From contig NZ_CP192063.1 of assembly GCF_050942425.1 (NCBI RefSeq), forward strand, positions 7,316,001 to 7,380,000: 64,000 nt of DNA. The letters are read 5' to 3'. Below the pieces are notes generated by a model, which was given only the letters and a program-made list of their open reading frames with translations, did no database searches and was not told the origin of the DNA. Source of the DNA: Actinoallomurus sp050942425. GTDB taxonomy: Bacteria; Actinomycetota; Actinomycetes; Streptosporangiales; Streptosporangiaceae. The position numbers were made by a program, and so were the translations under genes. Within the stretch, counting starts at the first letter, position 1; the number at the start of each line of letters is the position of its first letter. This document shows positions 47,991-56,852 of this stretch, one piece after another.

Positions 47991-49196
47991 ATGGCACGTC
48001 TACACATGGCCGGATCCGGCGCCGCCCTGGCTCTCGTCCTCGCGGCGGCGACCGCGTGCAGCAGCGACTCCGGCGGAGGCGCGGCTCACCCGCCGAGCGC
48101 GGTCGGCGGCACGACCGCGACGGCGACGAGCCCGAGCCCGAACCCTCTCGCCACGTCGCCCGCGCCCGCCGGCGACCCCACCGCGGCCGCGATGAACTCC
48201 TACCTTCAGGGCCTCGCGAAGAAGGGCAAATTCACCGGCGCTGCCGTGGTGGTCCGGCACGGCGAGGTCCTGGCCCGCTTCGCCGCGGGCAAGGCCGACG
48301 AGGCCAAGAACATCCCGAACAGCCCGGACACGATCTTCCGGATCGCCTCGGTGAGCAAGCAGTTCACCGCCATGCTCGTGCTGAAGCTGCAGGATCAGGG
48401 CAAGGTCAAGCTCGACGACAAGGTCTGCCCGTACCTCGTGCCCACCTACATCAAGGCCTGCCCGACGGCGTGGCGCCCGATCACGGTGCGCCAGATCCTC
48501 GTCCACACCTCCGGCATCCCGGATATCTCCGAGATGTCGGATTTCTTCACGAAGCTCGACCAGCCGACCACGACCAAGGAGATCATCGGCCGGTTCGTGA
48601 ACAAGCCGCTGGATTTCAAGCCCGGCACGGGCTGGAAGTACAGCAACTCGGGATACATCCTCGCCGGAGCGATCATCGAGAAGGTGACCGGCAGGTCGTA
48701 CGGCGAGGTGCTCCGGCAGCAGATCACGGACCCGCTGCAGCTCCAGCACACCGGCTTCAGCGAAACCGACCCGCCCGACGGCTGGGCCAAGGGCTATTCC
48801 ACCGTCGGCAAGCCGGCGGGCCACATCAACGGGTCGCAGGCCAACGCCGCGGGCGGCGTCTACACCACGGTCGATGACATGGCCCGCTGGGACCGGTCGT
48901 TCGGCGCGAACCTGGTCGCTCCGCCGGCGACGGTGAAGCTGGCCTTCACCTCCCAGGTCGACTGCCCGTCCGGCGGCTGCCTCGACTCGCCCTCCAGCGG
49001 CTACGCCTTCGGCTGGCTCGTCGACCGGCTGAACGGGCACCGGTACCTCTACCACCCCGGCCTGCTGGAGGGGTACCACGCCAGCAACGTCTACCTGCCC
49101 GACGACGACATCGCCGTCGTCGCGCTCAGCAACGTCCAGGACACCGACGTCAACGGCATCGCCCGCCACCTCGCCGAACTGGCCCTCAAGTCCTGA
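47991..49196 (+). CDS. Beta-lactamase-fold serine hydrolase lipoprotein
   Basis: 401-aa class C beta-lactamase/DD-peptidase-like protein. Signal peptide with lipobox ATAC (lipidated Cys23) and a Ser/Thr/Pro linker. Catalytic Ser120 and Lys123 in SVSK, and Tyr217-Ser-Asn219 in KYSNSGY. The usual third motif (KTG/HxG) appears as HPGLLEGY near residue 355. Acts outside the membrane as an esterase, peptidase or D-amino-acid hydrolase; beta-lactam resistance cannot be claimed. ATG 47991 with GGAG upstream. Confidence 0.9.
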   Translation: MARLHMAGSGAALALVLAAATACSSDSGGGAAHPPSAVGGTTATATSPSPNPLATSPAPAGDPTAAAMNSYLQGLAKKGKFTGAAVVVRHGEVLARFAAGKADEAKNIPNSPDTIFRIASVSKQFTAMLVLKLQDQGKVKLDDKVCPYLVPTYIKACPTAWRPITVRQILVHTSGIPDISEMSDFFTKLDQPTTTKEIIGRFVNKPLDFKPGTGWKYSNSGYILAGAIIEKVTGRSYGEVLRQQITDPLQLQHTGFSETDPPDGWAKGYSTVGKPAGHINGSQANAAGGVYTTVDDMARWDRSFGANLVAPPATVKLAFTSQVDCPSGGCLDSPSSGYAFGWLVDRLNGHRYLYHPGLLEGYHASNVYLPDDDIAVVALSNVQDTDVNGIARHLAELALKS

Positions 49197-49216
49197 CTCC
49201 GGCCGGGGCGCGCTCG

Positions 49217-49825
49217 CTACTCGGCGTGATCGGGCGCCGCGCGAAGGCCGTCGAAGACGACGGCGAGGGTGCGTGCCCGTACCCCGTCGTCGCCCGCGAC
49301 GTGCTCGGCGGCCTGTGACGCACCGACGAGGAGGGCCAGGACCTCGGGGAGGCCGATGTCGGGCCGTACGGCACCGGCGTCCTGGGCGCGGCGCAGCAGT
49401 GCGCCGAGCGCGCGTCTGAGCTCCCGCCCCGTCTCGGCGGTGGTCTCACGGACGTCGATGCCCGCCTCCGCCAGTGCGGCGGTGACGGCGTTCTTGGTCG
49501 CGGCGTGGCCGACGACACGGGCGAAGAAGGAGAAGAAGGCCTCGCCCGGGTCCTCCGCGCCGATGAGCGCGTCGGCCTCGGCGGCGAGCCGGTCGAGCCG
49601 GGCGACGAAGACCGCTTCGAGCAGGGCCTCCTTGGTCGGGAAGTGGCGGAACACGGTGCCGATGCCGACGCCCGCCCGCCGGGCCACCTCTTCCGTCGAG
49701 ACCGAGGTGCCGTGGGCGGCGAAGACGGCCTCGGCGGCCTCCAGGACCCGGGCGCGGTTGCGAAGGGCGTCCGCGCGCAGCGGCCGGTCGCCGCCCGGGC
49801 CGGACGCCCGTTTCGGTGGCGTCAT
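49217..49825 (-). CDS. TetR-family regulator
   Basis: 202 aa; HTH at about 22-68 (RNRARVLEAAEAVFAAHGTS, ARRAGVGIGTVFRHFPTKEAL), followed by a helical ligand domain. ATG 49825 has a GAGGAGGGA site. Divergent from two SnoaL-like genes across a 99-bp spacer that holds AT-rich repeats of the form ACTCCGG/CCGGAG; it most likely controls them. Confidence 0.9.
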   Translation of the reverse strand: MTPPKRASGPGGDRPLRADALRNRARVLEAAEAVFAAHGTSVSTEEVARRAGVGIGTVFRHFPTKEALLEAVFVARLDRLAAEADALIGAEDPGEAFFSFFARVVGHAATKNAVTAALAEAGIDVRETTAETGRELRRALGALLRRAQDAGAVRPDIGLPEVLALLVGASQAAEHVAGDDGVRARTLAVVFDGLRAAPDHAE

Positions 49826-49924
49826 CGGATCCCTCCTCATTGACAACCGGAGTAGAAACTCCGGATAATTCCTTACCGGAGACGCTACTCCGTTTATTCT
49901 CGTACGATCTCGCAGGAGTCTCGC

Positions 49925-50383
49925 ATGCCCGAACAGCTCACTCCGCGCGCCGTCTTCGAGCGCCTCAACCGCGCCATCGCGGAAGGACGGTGGAACGACC
50001 TGGCCGACCTGTACGCCGAGGATGCCGTGGTCCACCAGCCGTTCGCGCCTCCGGCGCCCTCCGAGGGGCCCTCGGCGCCGCCCGTCCTCCGGGGCCGGGA
50101 GACCATCCGGGCGCGCTTCGCCATGGCCGACCGCATGGGCCTGAGGTTCGGCGTCCGCAAGGTGGCGGTCCACGAGACCGCGGATCCGGAGGTCGTCATC
50201 GCGGAGTTCGACTACGACCTCCCGGCGGGCGACGAGGTGCTCACGGCGGCCAACATCCAGGTGCTGCGGGTCCGCGACGGCCTGGTCGTCGAAACGCGCG
50301 ACTATCACGACCACCTCACGCTCGCCCGCTCGACCGGCACCCTCCCGGCCCTCGTCGCCGCCCTCACCGGGGAGCCCGCATGA
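49925..50383 (+). CDS. SnoaL-like NTF2-fold protein (copy 1)
   Basis: 152-aa NTF2-like domain: RAVFERLNRAIAEGRWNDLADLYAEDAVVHQPF and FDYDLPAGDEVLTAANIQVLRVRDGLVVETRDYHDHL (read as DLADLYAEDAVV and VLRVRDGLVVETRDY). Members isomerise or hydrolyse small ring compounds or detoxify them. Coupled (ATGA) to a second, similar copy; divergent from the TetR gene, its probable repressor. Confidence 0.88.
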   Translation: MPEQLTPRAVFERLNRAIAEGRWNDLADLYAEDAVVHQPFAPPAPSEGPSAPPVLRGRETIRARFAMADRMGLRFGVRKVAVHETADPEVVIAEFDYDLPAGDEVLTAANIQVLRVRDGLVVETRDYHDHLTLARSTGTLPALVAALTGEPA

Positions 50384-50802
50384 CGCCGCGGGAGGTGTTC
50401 GAGCGGCTGATCGCCGGGGTCACGGGCGGCGACTGGGACGCACTGCCCGGCCTGTACGCCGAGGACGCGGTCGTCGTCCACCCGATGGCCGCGTCGCGCG
50501 AACCGCTGGTCGGGCGGGAGGCCCTGCGACGCCACTTCGCCGCCGGAGCCGAACTCCCCGTGCGCATGAGCGCGCGCGACGTGGTGGTGCACGAGACCGC
50601 GGATCCGGAGGTCGTCATCGGCGAGTTCGCGTACGTCGGCGAGGTGACCACCACGGGCCGCCCGTTCACCGTCCGGAACGTCTTCGTGCTGCGGGTCCGC
50701 GACGGCCTCATCGTCGAGTCCCGGGACTACGCCGACCATCTCCGGTTCGGCGTCGCGATCGGCCGGCCGCCCGCCGCCGACGCGGCAGGGTCGATGTCCT
50801 GA
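50380..50802 (+). CDS. SnoaL-like NTF2-fold protein (copy 2)
   Basis: 140 aa and clearly paralogous to the preceding protein: DALPGLYAEDAVVVHP, VVVHETADPEVVIGEFAY and FVLRVRDGLIVESRDYADHL correspond to segments of copy 1, and the DNA for HETADPEVVI is nearly identical. The pair probably arose by tandem duplication and may form a heterodimer. Confidence 0.88.
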   Translation: MTPREVFERLIAGVTGGDWDALPGLYAEDAVVVHPMAASREPLVGREALRRHFAAGAELPVRMSARDVVVHETADPEVVIGEFAYVGEVTTTGRPFTVRNVFVLRVRDGLIVESRDYADHLRFGVAIGRPPAADAAGSMS

Positions 50803-50911
50803 ACGATCCGAAAGTTCATCGTTCGTGGCGACTTTTTCGGTCGTGGCCCAAGGTGGCCATGTCTTACCTGGTTCATGACTGGTTGTCGGGCGGCACATAG
50901 GCTAGCTGATC

Positions 50912-51706
50912 ATGGAGGAACGGATCCCCGACGTCATCGACGTCCACACCCCGTCCCCCGCCCGCATGTACGACTACTGGCTGGGCGGCAAGGACAACTT
51001 CGCCGCCGACCGTGAGGCGGCCGAGAAGGTCATCGAGGCCCACCCCGAACAACGGGAGCTCGTACGGGCCAACCGCGACTTCCTCGTCCGCGCGGTGCGC
51101 TTCCTCGCCGAACAGGGGATCGAGCAGTTCCTCGACCTCGGCACCGGCATCCCGACCTCACCGAACGTGCACGAGGTCGCGCGGGAGGTTCAGCCGGCCG
51201 CACGGGTCGTCTACGTCGACAACGACCCGATCGTCTTCGCGCACAACCAGGCGTTCCGCGCCACCGACGACCGGGTCGCCACCGTGCAGGCCGACGTCGG
51301 CCGCCCGAGCGAGATCCTCGGCGACCCGGCCGTCAAGCGGCTGCTCGACTTCGACCGGCCGGTGGGACTGCTCGCCATCGCCGTCCTGCACTTCGTTCCG
51401 GAGGGAGAGGCCGTGATGGCCGCGCTGCGGGAGGCCCTGCCGCCCGGCAGCTTCCTGGCGCTGTCGACCGGCACGTACGAGGGGCTCTCCCCGGAGCAGC
51501 GTGAGCGCATCGAGAAGGCCTACGCCAAGGCCAGCGCGCCTGCGGTGATCCGTTCCCGCGTCGAGATCGAGCGGCTGTTCGCCGGGTTCGACCTGGTCGA
51601 GCCCGGTCTCGTGCACGTCGCGAAGTGGCGTGCCGACGGCCCGGAGACCCGAGGGCGCCTGCTCGCCGGCGTCGGCTCGCTCCGTACGTCACTCCCGAAC
51701 GGCTGA
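50912..51706 (+). CDS. PF04672-family SAM-dependent methyltransferase
   Basis: 264-aa protein of the actinobacterial family with the N-terminal signature PSPARMYDYWLGGKDNFAAD, then RANRDFLVRAVRFLAEQGIEQFLDLGTGIP (read as RANRDFLVRAVR and FLDLGTGIP, the SAM loop), RVVYVDNDPIVFAH and LAIAVLHFVPE. Substrate unknown despite hundreds of copies in streptomycete-type genomes. Tandem repeats begin at its stop codon. Confidence 0.9.
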   Translation: MEERIPDVIDVHTPSPARMYDYWLGGKDNFAADREAAEKVIEAHPEQRELVRANRDFLVRAVRFLAEQGIEQFLDLGTGIPTSPNVHEVAREVQPAARVVYVDNDPIVFAHNQAFRATDDRVATVQADVGRPSEILGDPAVKRLLDFDRPVGLLAIAVLHFVPEGEAVMAALREALPPGSFLALSTGTYEGLSPEQRERIEKAYAKASAPAVIRSRVEIERLFAGFDLVEPGLVHVAKWRADGPETRGRLLAGVGSLRTSLPNG

Positions 51707-51900
51707 GCCGCGCACCCAGGCTGCTCCCCCGCGCCGGCGACTCAGGACGTCGCCCACGAACGACTGAGCGGCTCACCCGAGTTGCTCGGCGTCGGCACAC
51801 TCAGAGCGGCTCACCGAGCCGCTCCCCTGCGTCGGCACGCTTAGCGCGCACGACCGAACGGCTCGTCGGCGTCGGCCGGCTCACGGCGTCGCCCCAGGGC
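51701..51900 (+). repeat. Degenerate ~40-bp tandem repeat after the methyltransferase gene
   Basis: About four units, each beginning with a form of GGCTGAGC or GAGCGGCTCAC, with a central GTCGGC and ending in ACTCA, CTTA or GCTCA. The first unit includes the stop of the methyltransferase gene, and a further partial copy (GAGCGGCTCACCGAG) lies in the last codons of the glycerate kinase gene. Confidence 0.65.
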
Positions 51901-53032
51901 TGAGCGGCTCACCGAGGCGGGTCCGGGCGATCTCCTCGGCGAGCCGTTCGAGCAGCGGGCCCGCCTCCGCCATGCACCGGGCCGGGTCCGGTTCGAGGTC
52001 CGTCAGCGCGTACGAGCCGGCGAACCCCGCGTCGCGGAGCTCCTCGTCGGTCAGCGCCCGCCGCCCGGACACCGCGACGACCGGCACCCCGGCCCGCCCG
52101 GCCGCCCGCGCCACGCCGACCGGCGCCTTGCCGCGCAGGCTCTGGGCGTCCAGGGAGCCCTCTCCGGTGACGACGAGGCGCGCGCCTTCGAGGTGCGCGG
52201 CGAACCCGAGCAGGTCCAGCAAATAGGCGATGCCCGGCTCGATCCGGGCGGACAGGAACGCCAGCGCACCGAACCCGACCCCGCCGGCCGCCCCCGCCCC
52301 GAGGTGCCCGGCCACCACCATGCCGAGGTCCCGGCGGACGATCGCGTCGAGGCGGGCCAGCCCCGCCTCGAGGATCTCGACCTGGTCCGGGTCGGCGCCC
52401 TTCTGCGGCGCGAACACCCGTGCCGCACCGTCGCGCCCGAGCAGCGGGCTGTCCACGTCGCTCGCCACGACGACGGTGGCCCCGCGCAGGTGGTCGGCGA
52501 GGGCGGAGGTGTCGACGGCGTCCAGGTCGCGCAGTGCCGCGCCGCCCGGAGGCAGATCCCGGCCGTGCGAGTCGAGGAGGCGGACGCCGAGGGCGGCGAC
52601 CATGCCCGCGCCGCCGTCGGTGCAGGCGCTGCCGCCGAGACCGAGGACGACGCGGCGCGCGCCGTCCGCCACGGCCGCGGCGATCAGCTCGCCCGTGCCA
52701 CGGCTGGACGCGATGAGCGGCGCGTGGACACCGCGGGGGAGCACCCGCAGTCCGGACGCCTCGGCCAGCTCGACGACGGCCGTCTCGTCGCGCACGGCGT
52801 ACGACGCCGTCACGGGCTCACCGGTCGGCCCGCTGACGACGGCCTGCCGCCGGGTGAATCCGGCGGCGACGGCGGCGTCCACCGTGCCGTCGCCGCCGTC
52901 CGCGACCGGCAGGGCCGTCAGGTGCATCTCCGGATGGACGCGCCGCAGCCCGGCTGCGACGTGCGCGGCCACCTGGGGAGCGGTCAGCGACCCTTTGAAC
53001 TTGTCGGGCGCGATGACGACGTGGCTGCTCAT
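51881..53032 (-). CDS. glxK: Glycerate kinase
   Basis: 383-aa class I glycerate 2-kinase: VIAPDKFKGSLTAPQVAAHVA, VADGGDGTVDAAV, GLGGSACTDGGAGMVAALG, KGADPDQVEILE, GAGAAGGVGFGALAFL and VVTGEGSLDAQSLRGKAPVGVA (ends VVTGEGSLD and GKAPVGVA). It phosphorylates glycerate from glyoxylate or sugar-acid metabolism. Monocistronic. The C-terminal codons overlap a tandem-repeat region. Confidence 0.95.
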   Translation of the reverse strand: MSSHVVIAPDKFKGSLTAPQVAAHVAAGLRRVHPEMHLTALPVADGGDGTVDAAVAAGFTRRQAVVSGPTGEPVTASYAVRDETAVVELAEASGLRVLPRGVHAPLIASSRGTGELIAAAVADGARRVVLGLGGSACTDGGAGMVAALGVRLLDSHGRDLPPGGAALRDLDAVDTSALADHLRGATVVVASDVDSPLLGRDGAARVFAPQKGADPDQVEILEAGLARLDAIVRRDLGMVVAGHLGAGAAGGVGFGALAFLSARIEPGIAYLLDLLGFAAHLEGARLVVTGEGSLDAQSLRGKAPVGVARAAGRAGVPVVAVSGRRALTDEELRDAGFAGSYALTDLEPDPARCMAEAGPLLERLAEEIARTRLGEPLSPGATP

Positions 53033-53139
53033 GGATCCCCTTCTCAGCGGACCAAAATCCGTGGATCGTTCCGCCGATTATCCAGTCTTGTCCGATTCAT
53101 CCCGCACTTATCGCGTTCGCCACGAAACGCGAAAACGTT

Positions 53140-53637
53140 TCAGCCGGCGGGCGTCTGCGCGGCGGAGCGGGCGACCGCGGTCTGGGCCGCGCCGATGACC
53201 CGGGTCAGGGACTGGTGGAGCTCCATCAACTCGGCGAAATCCATGCCGAGACGCTCGACGATGGCCGGCGGGATCTTCTCCGCCTCCGCGCGCAGGGCGC
53301 GGCCTTCGGCGGTCAGGGTGACCGCCAGCACCCGCTCGTCCCGGTCGTCACGGCCGCGCCGGATGTACCCCGTGGCCTCGAGGCGCTTGAGCAACGGCGA
53401 CAGGGTGCCGGGGTCGAGCTGGAGCAACCGGCTCAGGTCCTTGACGGACATCGGCGCGTGCTGCCAGAGCGCGAGCATCACGAGGTACTGCGGATGGGTG
53501 AGGCCGAGGGGCTCGAGCAACGGCCGGTAGACGGCGACCACGCCGCGCGCCGCGACGGACAGGGCGAAGCACACCTGGTGCTCCAGCGCGAGCGGGTCGG
53601 CTATGTCAGCTGTGTCGGCTATGTCACGTTCATCCAT
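53140..53637 (-). CDS. MarR-family regulator
   Basis: 165 aa: SVAARGVVAVYRPLLEPLGL, HPQYLVMLALWQHAPMSVKDLSRLL (read as YLVMLALWQHAP), wing DDRDERVLAVTLTAEG. Close to the OhrR/MarR group. LGLTHPQY follows the pattern of OhrR, and the Cys near residue 28 (HQVCFALSVAARG) is where OhrR carries its peroxide-sensing cysteine, so an organic peroxide sensor is possible although no ohr gene adjoins. Divergent from a small membrane protein gene. Confidence 0.87.
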   Translation of the reverse strand: MDERDIADTADIADPLALEHQVCFALSVAARGVVAVYRPLLEPLGLTHPQYLVMLALWQHAPMSVKDLSRLLQLDPGTLSPLLKRLEATGYIRRGRDDRDERVLAVTLTAEGRALRAEAEKIPPAIVERLGMDFAELMELHQSLTRVIGAAQTAVARSAAQTPAG

Positions 53638-53694
53638 GGAATCTCCCAGCGTCCACTGTCGCTACCATATTGTGCACCAACGATTGGGGTACCA

Positions 53695-53910
53695 ATGATG
53701 ACCGAGGAAGAACTCGCCCCCCGTAAGAAGTCCTACGAGGAGAAGTTCGCCGAGCGGATCGCCAAGCGCGAGGCGCGACGCGGTCCCCTCAAGGAGGACA
53801 AGGTCTTCGAGCACGGGCCGGCGAAGTTCCTGTTCATGTTCATCATCGGATTCGTGATCCTCACCCACGTCGCCATCCTCATCGTCATGATGGCCAGCGG
53901 GATGCGCTGA
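53695..53910 (+). CDS. Small single-TM protein
   Basis: 71 aa: charged helical N-terminus (EEELAPRKKSYEEKFAERIA) and one C-terminal TM segment (about 45-66: FLFMFIIGFVILTHVAILIV). No family recognised. Divergent from the MarR gene with only 57 bp between them, so it may be controlled by it. Two adjacent ATGs (53695, 53698). Confidence 0.6.
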   Translation: MMTEEELAPRKKSYEEKFAERIAKREARRGPLKEDKVFEHGPAKFLFMFIIGFVILTHVAILIVMMASGMR

Positions 53911-53995
53911 CCGCGCTCCCCGCGGGTTGACCCTGACGCCGGGGTCACGGCATAGCGTCGCGTCCACTCCATCGACATGGTTCGGGAAGGACGCG

Positions 53996-54748
53996 ATGAC
54001 AGACACGCTGCACGGCCGCGTTGTGATCGTCACCGGTGGCGGCACCGGGATCGGCCGGGAGACGGCCTGGCAGTTCGCCGACCAAGGAGCCGACGTCCTG
54101 GTCGTCGGACGCACCGAGGATCGGCTGAAGGAGACCGCCGACGGGAGGCCGGACATCCGCACCTTCGTGGCCGACGTCGCGGCACCCGACGCGCCTGAGG
54201 GGATCGTTGCGGCGGCGACGGAGGCGTTCGGCCGTATCGACGTGCTCGTGAACAACGCCGCCATCACCCGGCCCGCCCCACTGGGCGGGATCGCCCGTGA
54301 GATCGCTGATCGGCAGCTGGCCACGAATCTTCTCGGGCCGCTGTTCCTCGCCCAGGCGGCGCTGCCGCAGCTGGAGGAGAGCGGAGGCGTCATCGTCAAC
54401 GTCACCTCCATCCAGGGGCAACGGGGCTGGCCGAACAACTCCGTCTACGGCGCCACCAAGGTCGCCCTGGACTTCCTCACACGTACCTGGTCCGTGGAAC
54501 TCGCATCGCGGGGCGTCCGGGTCGTCTCGGTCGCGCCCGGCGTGACCGCGACGCCGGTGATGGTCCACGCCGGATTCAGCCCGGAGCAGCTCGCGGCGAC
54601 ACGGGACGAGTTCCTCCAGCGCATCCCGCTCGGGCGTCTCGCCCGACCGGAAGAGATCGCGTGGTGGATCGTGAACACGGCACGGCCCGAGGCCGCCTAT
54701 CTCACCGGCGCGGTGCTCACCGTGGACGGCGGCATCAACGTCTCCTGA
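53996..54748 (+). CDS. Short-chain dehydrogenase (FabG-like)
   Basis: 250-aa SDR: VTGGGTGIGRETAWQFAD, DVLVVGRTEDRL, NNAAIT, NVTSIQGQRG, YGATKVALDFLTR (YxxxK) and the C-terminal LTGAVLTVDGGINVS. Substrate unknown. ATG 53996 has GAAGGA upstream. The last codons and the stop are part of a 28-bp repeat copied three more times downstream. Confidence 0.88.
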   Translation: MTDTLHGRVVIVTGGGTGIGRETAWQFADQGADVLVVGRTEDRLKETADGRPDIRTFVADVAAPDAPEGIVAAATEAFGRIDVLVNNAAITRPAPLGGIAREIADRQLATNLLGPLFLAQAALPQLEESGGVIVNVTSIQGQRGWPNNSVYGATKVALDFLTRTWSVELASRGVRVVSVAPGVTATPVMVHAGFSPEQLAATRDEFLQRIPLGRLARPEEIAWWIVNTARPEAAYLTGAVLTVDGGINVS

Positions 54749-54837
54749 TCGACCCGGCGGCATCGACGTCTCCTGATCGGCCCGGCGGCATCAGCGTCTC
54801 CTGATTGACCCGGCGGCATCAGCGTCTCCTGATTGAC
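54726..54837 (+). repeat. 28-bp tandem repeat spanning the SDR stop codon
   Basis: Four units with GGCGGCATC at 54728, 54756, 54784 and 54812 (exact 28-bp period), each ending CGTCTCCTGAT. The first unit contains the last six codons and stop of the SDR gene. Confidence 0.9.
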
Positions 54838-54870
54838 CCCGCCCCGGCGGCAGGGTCTACCGTGCCCGGC

Positions 54871-55329
54871 ATGCGGATCGGAGAGCTGGCACGGGCCGCG
54901 GAGACGACGGTGCGGGCACTGCGTTACTACGAGGAGCACGGCCTGCTTCACGCGCGCCGGTCGCCCAACGGCTACCGGGACTATGACGAGTCGGCCGTGC
55001 TCCGCGTGCGCAACATCCGGCGGTTGCTCGCGGCCGGATTCACCGCGGACGAGGCACGGGCCTTCTCGTCGTGCCTCGACCAGCCGGGCGCGGGCGACAG
55101 AGTCTGCCTGGAGAGCGTCCCGGCCATCACGCGAAAGCTCGCCGCCCTCGACGAGGAGATCACGGCCCTGGTCCGGACGCGCGACCGCCTCGCCGTCCAG
55201 CTCCGACGGGCACGCGGGGAGTCCGCCGGATCGGGCGACGACACGACGGACCTGGACGGCCGCTACTTGAACAGGGGTGTCCGCCGGGACCACGTCCAGG
55301 AGATCGCCGGCGACATCGCCGCGCGCTGA
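54871..55329 (+). CDS. MerR-family regulator
   Basis: 152 aa: MRIGELARAAETTVRALRYYEEHGLL HTH (read as RIGELARAAETTVRALRYYE), PNGYRDYDESAVLRV wing, coiled-coil dimerisation helix at about 90-125. One Cys at 71 and one at 82 could bind metal or a ligand. ATG 54871 lies 7 nt after TACCGT, so the mRNA may be leaderless. It starts 33 bp after the tandem repeats. Confidence 0.87.
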   Translation: MRIGELARAAETTVRALRYYEEHGLLHARRSPNGYRDYDESAVLRVRNIRRLLAAGFTADEARAFSSCLDQPGAGDRVCLESVPAITRKLAALDEEITALVRTRDRLAVQLRRARGESAGSGDDTTDLDGRYLNRGVRRDHVQEIAGDIAAR

Positions 55330-55489
55330 CCACGGCCGCTCGTGGCCGCGTCTCAGAATGATCTTGCCGTCGGAGGTCCGCGCCTCTAAGGTGCGGATTC
55401 CGACCGGCGAACGCCTGCCGACGATGGCACGCCGGCCGTCCCCGTGACCGCACCCCACTGGTCACAACGGCTCTGCGAGGAGATCGCCC

Positions 55490-56836
55490 ATGCGCCTTCG
55501 CCGGCTCGCCAGCCTCGTCACCGGCGCCGCCGTGGCCCTGTCGCTCGGCACCGCGCCGCCCGCGGGCGCGACGACGGTCCCCGACGACCAGCCACTGCCG
55601 CCGTACACCATCAGCAATCCGGCGCTCGCCCCGCTGACGGTCGGCGGCCGGCCGACGACCGTGCGCCAGGGCGTGTTCCACCACGCCGCGTACGACATCG
55701 AGGTCCCGCCGAACTGGAACGGCGAGCTGGTCATGTGGGCGCACGGATACCGCGGCCAGACCACGACGCTGACCGTCGACCCGCCCTCGTACGGGCTGCG
55801 CGAGAAGCTGGCCGGCGAGGGCTACGCCTGGGCCGCGTCCTCGTACGCCGACAACGGCTACGACGTACGCGCCGGAGTCGTCGGCACGCGCGACCTGGCG
55901 GACCTCTTCGCCCGCCTCGGGCACCGGCCCAGCCGCACCTACATCGCGGGCGTGTCCATGGGCGGCCACGTCATCGGCCGGTCGATCGAGCAGTACCCGC
56001 ACTTCTACTCCGGCGCGCTGCCGATGTGCGGGGTGCTCGGCGACAACCGGCTCTTCGACTTCTTCCTCGACTACAACCTGACGGCCCAGGACCTCGCCGG
56101 CGTACGCGCCTATCCCCCGCCCGCCGACTACCTGACGAACGCCGTGCCGAAGATCCAGCAGGCGCTCGGGCTCGGCGGGCTGAAGCCGGGCGGACCGGAC
56201 ACCACCAACGACCTCGGCAAGCAGCTCCGTGCGATCGTCGTGAACCGCTCGGGCGGACCCCGGCCCGGCGCCGAGGCGGCCTTCCCCGTCTGGAAGGACT
56301 TCCTGTTCAGTTTGGGCGCCCCCGCGACCGGCACCGGCCTGGCGCAGGACCCCTCGCAGGTCGCCACCAACGCCCGTACGCGCTACACTCCGAACGCTCC
56401 GGTGGACGTGAACGCCACCGTGCAGCGGGTACGCCCCGCCGATCCGGCCGACCGCCACTCCGCGCGGCTGTCCGAGATCCCGCGGATCTTCGGGCTGCCG
56501 ACCGCCAAGGTCGTCACCCTGCACGGCCTGGGCGACATGTTCGTGCCGTTCTCCATGGAGGAGATCTACGGCTCGGAGGTCGCCCGCACCCACCGGTCCG
56601 GCCTGGTGGTGCAGCGCGCGATCCGCACCGCGCAGCACTGCGAGTTCTCCCCGGCCGAGGCGGGGCGGGCCTGGGACGACCTGGCCAACTGGGTGCACGG
56701 CGGTCCCCGGCCGGCCGGCGACCCGGTCACCGATCCCGCGCAGGTCGCGCGCCCGGACTTCGGATGCCGGTTCACCGACCCGACCGGCTCCCCCGCCGGC
56801 ACGCGCGGGCTCTTCCCCGCCTGTCCGCGGTCCTGA
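55490..56836 (+). CDS. Secreted alpha/beta hydrolase
   Basis: 448 aa with a signal peptide (1-27, PAGA|TTV). Core of an alpha/beta hydrolase: LVMWAHGYRGQ, nucleophile Ser156 in AGVSMGGHVIG, LHGLGDMFVPF with the probable catalytic Asp, and TAQHCEFSPAEA with the His. Long insert between the nucleophile and the acid strand. Likely an extracellular esterase or peptidase-like hydrolase; substrate unknown. Followed after 16 bp by a methyltransferase gene. Confidence 0.83.
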   Translation: MRLRRLASLVTGAAVALSLGTAPPAGATTVPDDQPLPPYTISNPALAPLTVGGRPTTVRQGVFHHAAYDIEVPPNWNGELVMWAHGYRGQTTTLTVDPPSYGLREKLAGEGYAWAASSYADNGYDVRAGVVGTRDLADLFARLGHRPSRTYIAGVSMGGHVIGRSIEQYPHFYSGALPMCGVLGDNRLFDFFLDYNLTAQDLAGVRAYPPPADYLTNAVPKIQQALGLGGLKPGGPDTTNDLGKQLRAIVVNRSGGPRPGAEAAFPVWKDFLFSLGAPATGTGLAQDPSQVATNARTRYTPNAPVDVNATVQRVRPADPADRHSARLSEIPRIFGLPTAKVVTLHGLGDMFVPFSMEEIYGSEVARTHRSGLVVQRAIRTAQHCEFSPAEAGRAWDDLANWVHGGPRPAGDPVTDPAQVARPDFGCRFTDPTGSPAGTRGLFPACPRS

Positions 56837-56852
56837 GGAGACGGTCCCCACG

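Noticed and set aside
47991..49196. Beta-lactam resistance gene
   Set aside because: The SxxK and YSN motifs define the fold only; many actinobacterial homologues are esterases or peptidases, and no beta-lactamase-specific feature is visible.
54726..54837. CRISPR-like array
   Set aside because: The 28-bp units adjoin directly without spacers and begin inside a coding sequence, so this is a minisatellite; no cas genes are present.
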